A stretch of 64,000 nt of DNA from Pseudoselenomonas ruminantium. Its GTDB lineage: Bacteria > Bacillota > Negativicutes > Selenomonadales > Selenomonadaceae. Under the pieces are notes generated by a model. It had not been told where the DNA came from. It ran no database searches and saw nothing but the letters and a program-made list of their open reading frames with translations. Position numbers and translations under genes: made by a program. Below, piece by piece: positions 18,036 to 25,765 of the stretch. The stretch's first letter is position 1, and the number at the start of each line of letters is the position of its first letter. Where the stretch lies: positions 62,001 to 126,000 of the forward strand of contig NZ_FOQK01000004.1 in assembly GCF_900113715.1 (NCBI RefSeq). The letters run 5' to 3'.

Positions 18036-20075
18036 ATGGGGGGAATTCCAGCTAATATATATGATTGTTTAAAATCACCAATAGTTATTTACGGTTTGGG
18101 GGATGAAACATCTAAATTCATATCTGAATGGAAAAATAAAATATCCATTGTTGGACTATTAGATGGATATCTAGAAGATGGAGAAATGTTCGGTTATCCG
18201 ATAATTACTATGCAGGATGTAATAGATGGTAATGTACCAATGATATTAGTCATTGCTAGACCGGGATCATGCAAAGCTATTGCTAAACGAATTTCTGCTA
18301 GTTGCATCGCTAATCATATTAAGCTGTTCGACATCAGAGGCAATGATTTATTATCTTCGAATAAGAATCATTGTGTCATCGGGTACGATTATGCCAAAAC
18401 ATCAGCTGCTTTGGATGAAAAAATCGAAAAATGTGACGTCGTTAGTTTTGATTTGTTTGATACACTTGTGATGCGCAAAGTGTATAGTTATACAGATGTT
18501 TTTCCGTTACTTGATATAAAGTTAAGAAAGCGCGGCATTATTATTCCTGATTTTATCAGATTGAGATTGTTCGCTGAAAAAGAACTATCAAGAAATAATG
18601 CGCCTACATTGGAAGAAATATATGGTAGAGTGTTGAGCCTGGTTGGCGGGAGCTTTATTTCTGCCGAAGAATTAGCTGAGCTAGAGTGGCAGATTGATTT
18701 CCAAACAATGATTCCTAGAAAAAGTATGTGCGCGAAGTTTTGTGATATTGTTAGCCAAGGGAAAAATGTTGCGATTGTAACGGATACATACTATTCAAAG
18801 GAAAAAATAGAAAAACTGTTAAATAGATATAAATTACAAGGCTATTCGTATCTGCTGGTTTCATGTGAGGAGCATAAATCAAAGACAACTGGTTTGTATG
18901 AAAAATTGAAATCAAAAGTTGAAGGTAAGCAAGTGCTTCATGTCGGTGATGATGAAATTGCCGATGTGGTAGAGCCTTCTAAGTTTGGAATAACGACATT
19001 TCGGATATACAGTGGTAGTGATCTTTTTGATTTACTATGTAACGATAATGTATGTTTTAATGATGATATATCAGATCATGTTATCGCAGGCTTGTTTATA
19101 GCTAGGTTATTCAATAATCCATTTCAGTTTGGATATAATTCTTTTTCTGTCGATAATGATAGGGATATAGGATATGCGTTCTTCGCTCCGATTATTTCAG
19201 AATTTGTTTTTTGGATAAAAAATAAGATAAAGAATGAAGATTATACACAAATTCTTTTCTGCTCACGTGATGGGTATTTGATTGGAAAGTTGTATAGACG
19301 TATAGATGATGTTACGAAGTCGATATATTTTTTGACTTCAAGAATAGCAGCAATTCGTGCTGGAATCGAAGGTGAAACGGATATAGCCAGTGTAGACAGA
19401 ATGAATTTTTTCGGTAATAAAGATAAAGAGATGTTCGTTCGTTTTGGATTATCTAACGCAAATATATCTGAGAAAAATCGTGTAGAAACTATAGTTAATA
19501 AAGCAAAGCAACAAAGAATAAACTATTGTCGTTATGCAGATAAATCTGGATTGAAAAATACAAAGACGGCATTATTTGACTTTGTGGCAAAGGGAACCGT
19601 CCAATTATATCTGCAACGAATATTAGGGATGAATTTTAAAGGTTTTTATTTTATACAATTGGAACCTAGCTCTATGAAGAACAAAGGAGTTAAAGTCGAG
19701 CCGTTTTATGATGATGCAGAAAAAGATAAAAGTGTAATGTTTGATAACTATTATATTTTAGAGACAATAATTACATCTCCTTATCCACAGGTATTAGAGT
19801 TTGATAAGATGGGAAATCCTGTATTTGCTGATGAAACTAGAAGTGCTGAGAACATTAATTGTATATCTGAAGTTCAAAATGGCATTGTAGAATTTTTTGA
19901 TGATTATCTTGATATATTGCCTGGTGATGCTGAGACGGTTAATAAAAATCTAGGCGAAGGCCTCTTGGCGTTGATTAATCGTGTGAGGATAGGTAGTAAG
20001 GCGTTTCTATCTTTGAAGGTGGAAGATCCGTTCTTTGGCAGGATGACAGATATCAATGATGTTTTGGGATCATGA
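18036..20075 (+). CDS. HAD-superfamily hydrolase with Rossmann-like N-terminal module
   Basis: After an N-terminal module (VIYGLGDETSKF, then GLLDG, GYPI) the protein has HAD motifs: DLFDTL with Asp139 and Asp142, VTDTYYS as motif II, a Lys (EEHKS) and GDDEIAD as motif IV, so a phosphatase fold of the COG5610 type. A C-terminal domain of about 330 residues (CSRDGYLIGKLYRR and further) is common in this family but uncharacterised. GGGAGGA places the start at ATG 18036. The window suggests dephosphorylation or transfer of a polyol-phosphate within the glycan pathway, which is inference. Confidence 0.65.
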   Translation: MGGIPANIYDCLKSPIVIYGLGDETSKFISEWKNKISIVGLLDGYLEDGEMFGYPIITMQDVIDGNVPMILVIARPGSCKAIAKRISASCIANHIKLFDIRGNDLLSSNKNHCVIGYDYAKTSAALDEKIEKCDVVSFDLFDTLVMRKVYSYTDVFPLLDIKLRKRGIIIPDFIRLRLFAEKELSRNNAPTLEEIYGRVLSLVGGSFISAEELAELEWQIDFQTMIPRKSMCAKFCDIVSQGKNVAIVTDTYYSKEKIEKLLNRYKLQGYSYLLVSCEEHKSKTTGLYEKLKSKVEGKQVLHVGDDEIADVVEPSKFGITTFRIYSGSDLFDLLCNDNVCFNDDISDHVIAGLFIARLFNNPFQFGYNSFSVDNDRDIGYAFFAPIISEFVFWIKNKIKNEDYTQILFCSRDGYLIGKLYRRIDDVTKSIYFLTSRIAAIRAGIEGETDIASVDRMNFFGNKDKEMFVRFGLSNANISEKNRVETIVNKAKQQRINYCRYADKSGLKNTKTALFDFVAKGTVQLYLQRILGMNFKGFYFIQLEPSSMKNKGVKVEPFYDDAEKDKSVMFDNYYILETIITSPYPQVLEFDKMGNPVFADETRSAENINCISEVQNGIVEFFDDYLDILPGDAETVNKNLGEGLLALINRVRIGSKAFLSLKVEDPFFGRMTDINDVLGS

Positions 20076-20161
20076 TATGTTTTTATTTAGAAGGATTTTA
20101 GGGGGCGATAAACGAATATTTATTTTCTATAGTAGTCTTTAAGCATAAGGATGTGATAGAT

Positions 20162-20824
20162 ATGAATTTTCAACTGATGGCTTCAATGATGTGTGCGGAT
20201 TATCGGAATCTGCAGCAGGAAGTAATGAATCTTGATGAAGGCGGTATAGATTCCTTTCACATAGATATTATGGATGGACGGTATGTGCCTAATTATGCTA
20301 TGTCGCTTAATGATATGAAATGCATACGTTCGCTTACTAGTAAGCCGTTGGATGTTCACTTGATGGTGGAGCATCCGAACAATACAATTGAGCTTTTTAT
20401 CGATAATTTAAAGCCTGGAGATACTATCTATATACATCCTGAGGCAGAATATCATCCATCGACAACGTTACAGAAAATTATCAATGCTGGCTTAGTGCCA
20501 GGTATTGCAATCAATCCAGGTACTAGTTTTGAGACTGTGCATGAGATGCTGAGGATAGTGAAGAGTGTCTTAGTCATGGCAGTGAATCCTGGTAATGCTG
20601 GTCAAATGTATTTGCCGTATGTAGGAAGTAAAATCGAAAGGCTGTTGTCTGTGAAGGATGAGATGGGATTTGAGTTATACTGGGATGGTGCTTGTGGAGC
20701 AGATAAGATACAGAAGTTCGCTCCGATGGGGGTAAAGGGGTTTGTGCTAGGAACAACCTTGTTGTTTGGTAAGGGTAGACCGTATGCAGATATATTGGAT
20801 TCTATACGGGAGTTGGATTTTTAA
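20162..20824 (+). CDS. Ribulose-phosphate 3-epimerase family protein
   Basis: The protein (220 aa) shows the RPE barrel motifs: SMMCADYRNL, HIDIMDGRYVPN with metal ligands His33 and Asp35, LDVHLMVEHP, VLVMAVNPGNAGQ and YWDGACG. It would interconvert ribulose-5-phosphate and xylulose-5-phosphate, or a related ketose phosphate. It is directly upstream of a TarI-like cytidylyltransferase and a polyol-phosphate dehydrogenase, which fits supply of a ketose phosphate for CDP-polyol synthesis. It diverges from housekeeping Rpe (VNPGNAGQ in place of VNPGFGGQ), so it is a dedicated paralogue. A start at ATG 20162 is preferred to GTG 20153. Confidence 0.82.
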   Translation: MNFQLMASMMCADYRNLQQEVMNLDEGGIDSFHIDIMDGRYVPNYAMSLNDMKCIRSLTSKPLDVHLMVEHPNNTIELFIDNLKPGDTIYIHPEAEYHPSTTLQKIINAGLVPGIAINPGTSFETVHEMLRIVKSVLVMAVNPGNAGQMYLPYVGSKIERLLSVKDEMGFELYWDGACGADKIQKFAPMGVKGFVLGTTLLFGKGRPYADILDSIRELDF

Positions 20825-21528
20825 TGAATATTGTAGTTCTGTTAGCTGGTGGTATGGGCAGTCGTATGGGACAAGACATACCAAAGCAGTTTATACACGT
20901 GAATAATATACCGGTTATTATCTATACGCTATTGGCCTTGGAACGGCATCCTGAAATTGATGCCGTTGAGGCTGTTTGCATTGAAGGCTGGGAACAGGTG
21001 CTTTTGGGGTATGCGAAACAGTTCAATATAACTAAATTGCGGGGAATTGTCCCTGGAGGGGCCACGAGATTCCTGTCTACAAAGGCGGGGATGATGGCTT
21101 TGGGCGAAGTTAATGATGATGATGTTCTAATTGTCCATGATGCTGTTCGTCCCTTGGTGGCACCAGAGTCGATTTCAGATATGATACGGGTATGTCGAGA
21201 GCACGATAATGCAATGACTGTGCTTGACTGTGTTGATACCATGTATCTGCGTAAATCGCCGGATTCTACTAGCCAAGTGGTGGAACGCGCTGGATTGGTT
21301 AGGGGGCAAACGCCTGAGTGTGTATCAGGGCGCAGGATGCGGGAAATGTATGTACGGGCAGCTGAGCAGGGCGTGGAGATTGATTCGATTTCTGCCTTGC
21401 AGGTAGCATTAGGTTGGAATATTTTCTTTGCTAAAGGGAGCGAGAGAAATATAAAATTGACGCGTACGGAAGATATCGATATGTTTAAGGCTATGCTGGC
21501 AACGGAAAGGGATGATTGGCTGAAATGA
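20824..21528 (+). CDS. TarI/IspD-like cytidylyltransferase, copy 2
   Basis: This 234-residue enzyme has LLAGGMGSRMGQDIPKQF, LIVHDAVRP and RGQTPE motifs of the IspD/TarI family. It overlaps the RPE-like gene by one base and the dehydrogenase by four (ATGA), so the three are translationally coupled. This is the TarI-TarJ arrangement known for CDP-ribitol synthesis, with an epimerase in addition. It shares with the copy at 11632 a stretch including HPEIDA and YAKQFNI. CDP-ribitol or another CDP-pentitol is the likely product. A methylerythritol role cannot be ruled out by sequence alone. Confidence 0.82.
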   Translation: MNIVVLLAGGMGSRMGQDIPKQFIHVNNIPVIIYTLLALERHPEIDAVEAVCIEGWEQVLLGYAKQFNITKLRGIVPGGATRFLSTKAGMMALGEVNDDDVLIVHDAVRPLVAPESISDMIRVCREHDNAMTVLDCVDTMYLRKSPDSTSQVVERAGLVRGQTPECVSGRRMREMYVRAAEQGVEIDSISALQVALGWNIFFAKGSERNIKLTRTEDIDMFKAMLATERDDWLK

Positions 21529-22553
21529 AGGTTTTGAATCTGCATGGTGTGGGAGATTTGCGATATGAGGAAGTGCCGCGGCCAGCCCCGGGGGCTGGTG
21601 AGGTGTTGCTGAAAATCAAGGCTGTTGGCATTTGCGGTAGTGATATTCCTCGGGTATTTACCAAGGGCACATATCATTTCCCTACCATTATCGGTCATGA
21701 ATTTGCTGGTGAAATCGTGGAGGCAGAAGAGGAAAGTTTGCTGGGGCGAGGAGCTGCTGTGTTTCCATTGATACCTTGTGGACATTGTGAGGCCTGCAGA
21801 CAAGAGCAGTATGCAAGGTGTTCGAGCTATGATTACTATGGATCGCGCCGTGATGGTGCTATGGCTGAGTATCTGGCGGTGAAGTGTGAAAATCTTTGCT
21901 TGCTGCCCGAGGGCGTGAGCTATGAGGAAGCAGCTATGAGCGAACCTGCGGCAGTGGCTCTTCATGCGTTTAAGAAAAGCGGTGTGGGGAACGGTGACAC
22001 GCTATTTATCTATGGAATAGGTACCATTGGTTTAATCCTCGCACAATGGGCAAGGGCAGCGGGAGTGAAGAACATCCTGCTTGCGGCGCGAACAGATGCC
22101 AAGGTAGAATTTGCCAGGAAACTGGGTTTTGATTTAGCTGTTAATGCTAAGAAGGAAAGTCTGAAAGAGCTGGTGGAGAAAGTCACTGACGGGCGAGGTG
22201 CGGATGCCTGCATCGAAGGTACGGGGGCGCCAGAACCATGGGCAGCGTGTCTTGACCTAGTCAAAGCTGGCGGCCAGGTGGTTTGCATGGGAAATCCTCT
22301 GGGGGGCATGGATTTGTCTCAGAATGATTATTGGAAAATCCTTCGTAAGGAACTGACTTTGACAGGTACCTGGAATAGTAGTTTCGGCAGCCGGGAGAAT
22401 GACTGGCAGGAGGCTGTCAAGGCTATGCAAGATAAGCGGCTGAATTTGAAGAGCCTTATTACCCATAGATTTTCCTTGGCAGAATATAAGGAAGCATTTT
22501 CTCTTATGCATGAGCGTAGGGAGATGTATTGTAAGGTGATGTTCTTAGTGTGA
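21525..22553 (+). CDS. Zinc alcohol dehydrogenase family, polyol-phosphate reductase (TarJ/GatD-like)
   Basis: The 342-residue MDR protein has the catalytic zinc ligands Cys37 (GICGSD) and His58 (GHEFAG), a structural zinc lobe with cysteines 85, 88, 91 and 99, and a GIGTIG NAD(P) motif. Its start region resembles galactitol-1-phosphate dehydrogenases. In this context it probably reduces a pentulose-5-phosphate to the pentitol phosphate used by the adjacent cytidylyltransferase, as TarJ does for ribulose-5-phosphate. ATG overlaps the preceding stop. It is the last gene of the long plus-strand glycan operon. No terminator is evident after it. Confidence 0.8.
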   Translation: MKVLNLHGVGDLRYEEVPRPAPGAGEVLLKIKAVGICGSDIPRVFTKGTYHFPTIIGHEFAGEIVEAEEESLLGRGAAVFPLIPCGHCEACRQEQYARCSSYDYYGSRRDGAMAEYLAVKCENLCLLPEGVSYEEAAMSEPAAVALHAFKKSGVGNGDTLFIYGIGTIGLILAQWARAAGVKNILLAARTDAKVEFARKLGFDLAVNAKKESLKELVEKVTDGRGADACIEGTGAPEPWAACLDLVKAGGQVVCMGNPLGGMDLSQNDYWKILRKELTLTGTWNSSFGSRENDWQEAVKAMQDKRLNLKSLITHRFSLAEYKEAFSLMHERREMYCKVMFLV

Positions 22554-22628
22554 ATTTTCTTGGTAAGTTTTGCTAGTATTTTGCTACGTGGATTTCTGGT
22601 TAACACGTTTAGAGTATTTGAAGATATC

Positions 22629-22675
22629 TTGATTTCCTCCACTAACTATCATATAATTATAGTTAGTGGAGGAAA
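22629..22675 (+). promoter_or_regulatory. AbiE promoter buried in a perfect palindrome
   Basis: A -35 TTGATT (22629-22634) and a -10 TATAAT (22652-22657) are separated by 17 bases. The -10 lies in the 9-base centre of a perfect inverted repeat with 17-base arms (22633-22649 and 22659-22675), and the right arm ends with the GGAGGAAA ribosome site of the antitoxin gene. This is a plausible operator for autorepression by the AbiEi-like protein, which is known in other AbiE systems to bind inverted repeats at its own promoter. Confidence 0.75.
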
Positions 22676-22680
22676 GTGAT

Positions 22681-23265
22681 ATGATTAGAACGACATATGA
22701 TTTATTAGATTCTTTTTCTGGTTATGCCAATCCTGATATGAAAATCAAGCGAATGGTTCAGGAGGGGAATCTTTTTCGTTTGCGAAGAGGATTATATGTA
22801 ACAACCGCTAAAATTTCCTCATATCTAGTAGCAGGTGTTATATATGGGCCGTCGTATATCTCGTTTGAAACTGCGCTTTCAAGATATGGTTTGATTCCGG
22901 AGCGTGTTTATGCTTGTACCTCAGCTACTTTTCGGAAGAATCGTTCCAAGATATATAAAAATGATTTGGGCGTTTTTACATATCGTGATATTCCTGCGGC
23001 TGCTTTTCCGCTTGGGGTTAAGTGTGAGAGGGAGAATGATATGTTTTATGCAATTGCATCGCCAGAAAAGGCATTATGCGATATGCTGTATGTTCAGAAA
23101 CCCGTATATAGTCAAAAGGCATTGAGGGAATTGTTGTTTGCTGATTTGCGTATTGATGAGGAAGCTTTTGCGCAGCTAAATCGACAAGAGCTACAGCAGC
23201 TGATGCCACGCTATAGACGGCGCACTTTGAATTTGCTAGGGGAATTATTGGACAAGGGGCGGTGA
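22681..23265 (+). CDS. abiEi: AbiEi-type antitoxin (type IV toxin-antitoxin)
   Basis: The 194-residue protein has an N-terminal winged helix-like segment (residues 3-50, with LFRLRRGLY) followed by the AbiEi antitoxin C-terminal domain (SYISFETALSRYGLIPE, then ASPEKALCDML). It would block the nucleotidyltransferase toxin encoded four bases downstream and repress its own promoter. ATG 22681 has GGAGGAAA five bases upstream. An upstream GTG is not supported. Composition differs from the flanking glycosylation genes, consistent with a mobile defence module. Confidence 0.85.
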   Translation: MIRTTYDLLDSFSGYANPDMKIKRMVQEGNLFRLRRGLYVTTAKISSYLVAGVIYGPSYISFETALSRYGLIPERVYACTSATFRKNRSKIYKNDLGVFTYRDIPAAAFPLGVKCERENDMFYAIASPEKALCDMLYVQKPVYSQKALRELLFADLRIDEEAFAQLNRQELQQLMPRYRRRTLNLLGELLDKGR

Positions 23266-23269
23266 GCTG

Positions 23270-24139
23270 GTGGATACGTTATTGAATGACTATATGAAGT
23301 TCTATGCGCCACAGACGGCGGATGACTATAGGAATGCGTTGAAAGAGATTGTCCAGGAGATTGCGTTATATGGATTGAGCCACAGTGATTTTTTTCAAAA
23401 AGCGGCTTTTTATGGTGGGACGTCATTGCGGATCTTTTACGGGCTGGATCGTTTTTCTGAAGATATGGATTTTTCCCTAGCTGAGCCGAATGCGGACTTT
23501 TCGTTGGAGAAATATTTTTCCTATGTGGAGGAAGCTTTGGCAAGTCATGGCCTGGAAATGTCGGTTTCTAAAAAGATCAAGGCCAATCAAACCGACGTTC
23601 AGTCGGCATTTATCAAGGGCGAAAACATAATCCAATTGATTACGATATGGGATAAAGAGGAGCGTGGATTTCCAGGGATTGCACCACATGAGGTAATAAA
23701 AATCAAGATGAAGATTGATACGAATCCTCCTGCGGGCGCTTTGTATGATATCAAGTACGGGCTGCGCCCTGTTCCTTACATGGTTCGATTGTATGATGAA
23801 CCGTCGTTGTTTGCCGGTAAATTACACGCTGTGCTTTGTCGAAATTGGCGAAACAGGGTAAAAGGGCGAGACATTTATGACTTTGTCTGGTATATTACGA
23901 ATAGGACAAAGGTCAATCTGTTCCATTTACAAAAGCGCTTGGAGCAGACTGGGCACTGGAATAAAGAAGATACTTTGACCATTCAGGATTTGAGGAATAT
24001 GTTGGCTGAGAGATTTGATTCGATCGATTATGAACAGGCAAAGCAGGATGTGAGGAGTTTTATCAAAGAGGAAGAAAAATTGCAGCTTTGGGGAACAGAT
24101 TTTTTTAGAGCTTTATCAAGCCAAGTAGAGGCGATATAG
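23270..24139 (+). CDS. abiEii: AbiEii nucleotidyltransferase toxin
   Basis: This 289-residue protein belongs to the nucleotidyltransferase family of AbiEii toxins: the GGTSL motif near residue 48 followed by LDRFSEDMDF (acid residues of the catalytic site), then IKMKID and a later FAGKLHAVL / GRDIYDF block. The GTG start lies four bases after the antitoxin stop. AbiEii toxins bind GTP and are linked to phage abortive infection. No truncation is seen, so the module is probably functional. Confidence 0.88.
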   Translation: MDTLLNDYMKFYAPQTADDYRNALKEIVQEIALYGLSHSDFFQKAAFYGGTSLRIFYGLDRFSEDMDFSLAEPNADFSLEKYFSYVEEALASHGLEMSVSKKIKANQTDVQSAFIKGENIIQLITIWDKEERGFPGIAPHEVIKIKMKIDTNPPAGALYDIKYGLRPVPYMVRLYDEPSLFAGKLHAVLCRNWRNRVKGRDIYDFVWYITNRTKVNLFHLQKRLEQTGHWNKEDTLTIQDLRNMLAERFDSIDYEQAKQDVRSFIKEEEKLQLWGTDFFRALSSQVEAI

Positions 24140-24155
24140 TTAAGGTGGTTGGGAT

Positions 24156-25733
24156 ATGGAAAATGGGCGTCAGCGGTTAATCGAGGCCTATCGGAGTGCG
24201 TTCCGCTTATGGCAACAAAGGCGTTTGATTGAGGCGGAAAAGTTGCTGGATGAGTTTTGGCAGCAAAGTGGCATGAAGTCTTTGCGTGGGATGCTGCTTA
24301 TGGCGTATATCCTGCGTGACCGGCAGAAGTATGTGTCCGAAGTCAAGGTGCTGGAGGAGCTATTGGAGCGTTTTGCGGATTCGAGTGAGGCAAAACTTTT
24401 GGCTGATGCCTGGAGTATGTTGGGCTCGGTGTTGCGGCGGCTTGGGGAGAGCGAGCTTTCGGTAGAAGCGTTTAAAAAATCTGTGGAGCTTGAGCCGGAT
24501 AAGGAACAGAAGCTGGTGGAGTGCAGCAATGCACTGTTTTCCGCCAATGCCATCGATGGCGTTACGGCGGAATATATGCAGTCGCTTTATGCGCTGTATC
24601 GGAGGCTCTTAGCGGATTTAGCGATAGAGCCATATCCAGCACCGGACTGGCAGCATGAGAAGATACGTGTGGGGTATCTTTCGGCTGATTTACGGGAGCA
24701 TGCGGTGGCACAGTTCGTGCGGCCGCTGTTTTGTCAATATGACAGGAATCGTTTTCGTGTTTATGGGTATTCGCTGGTGCGGCAGCCTGATAATGTGACG
24801 GCTGTTTTGCAGCAGGGATGCGATACCTGGCGGGATGTTTCCGACTGTTCGTGGGTGGAAATGGCGCAACAGATACGCGCCGATGAAATCGATATTCTGA
24901 TCGACTTGGCGGGGCATTCGGCAGAGAATGCTTTGCCGGTGTTTGCGTATCGGCCGGCGCTGGTACAAATTTCCGGGATTGGTTATTTCAATAGCACTGG
25001 GATGCAGGAAATGCAGGGATTTCTGTCCGATCGTTACTGTTCGCCGGAGGAACACTCGCCTTATTTTACGGAAAAATTACTGCGTCTGCCGCAGAGCCAT
25101 TTTTGTTATCAGCCGTTTTCAGCATTCCCACCGGTGGGGCAGGCGCCGTGTCTGGCAAAGGGCTATGTGACGTTTGGCTGCTTTAATAATTTTGCGAAGG
25201 TCAATGATGGCATGCTATTGGTTTGGAAGGAAATCCTGCAGCGTGTGCCAGATTCGCGTTTGCTGCTCAAACACTCGCTTCTGGGGATTGAGGAGGGAAT
25301 TTCCTATACACGGCAGCGTTTTGAGCGGCTCGGGATGCCGATGGAGCGCATCGAGTTTAGAGGATTATCGAAGGATTATCTCGAACAATATAACGATATG
25401 GACATTGCACTGGATACCAGTCCGTATCCAGGCGGTCTTACGACTTGTGAGGCTCTGTATATGGGCGTACCAGTGGTGACGCTCAAGGGCAATCGTCATG
25501 GGGCAAGATTCGGCTATAGTTTCCTAGCAAACTTGGGCTTGCAGGAACTGGTGGCTGAGGATGCGGAAGGCTATGTGGACATTGCTGTGAAGATTGCGGG
25601 CGATTGGGAGCTGCTTGCTTTGTTGCGGGCAAATCTTCGCCGTATGATGCAGGCGTCGCCGCTTATGGATGGTGACGCGTATATGCGGGCAATGGAATCC
25701 CTATATGGGCGGCTTTATGAAGAATCGGTTTAA
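24156..25733 (+). CDS. TPR/GT41 O-GlcNAc transferase-like glycosyltransferase, copy 1
   Basis: Residues 1-150 are TPR-like helices (including AWSMLGSVLRRLGESELSVE). The rest is a SPINDLY/OGT catalytic region of family GT41: GYLSADLREHAVAQF with the conserved His, DILIDLAGHS, GIGYFNSTG, FGCFNNFAKV and PYPGGLTTCEALYMGVPVV. Such bacterial proteins modify flagellins or adhesins on Ser/Thr, or asparagine. A second copy lies at 29226. The start is ATG after AAGGTGG, 16 bases after the AbiEii stop. Confidence 0.82.
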   Translation: MENGRQRLIEAYRSAFRLWQQRRLIEAEKLLDEFWQQSGMKSLRGMLLMAYILRDRQKYVSEVKVLEELLERFADSSEAKLLADAWSMLGSVLRRLGESELSVEAFKKSVELEPDKEQKLVECSNALFSANAIDGVTAEYMQSLYALYRRLLADLAIEPYPAPDWQHEKIRVGYLSADLREHAVAQFVRPLFCQYDRNRFRVYGYSLVRQPDNVTAVLQQGCDTWRDVSDCSWVEMAQQIRADEIDILIDLAGHSAENALPVFAYRPALVQISGIGYFNSTGMQEMQGFLSDRYCSPEEHSPYFTEKLLRLPQSHFCYQPFSAFPPVGQAPCLAKGYVTFGCFNNFAKVNDGMLLVWKEILQRVPDSRLLLKHSLLGIEEGISYTRQRFERLGMPMERIEFRGLSKDYLEQYNDMDIALDTSPYPGGLTTCEALYMGVPVVTLKGNRHGARFGYSFLANLGLQELVAEDAEGYVDIAVKIAGDWELLALLRANLRRMMQASPLMDGDAYMRAMESLYGRLYEESV

Positions 25734-25765
25734 CATTAGGATAGATAAGAAATCAGGAGTAGAGC

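Noticed and set aside
20922-21965. 347-codon minus-strand frame opposite the cytidylyltransferase and dehydrogenase
   Set aside because: It runs across two real overlapping genes with clear motifs and has no signal of its own.
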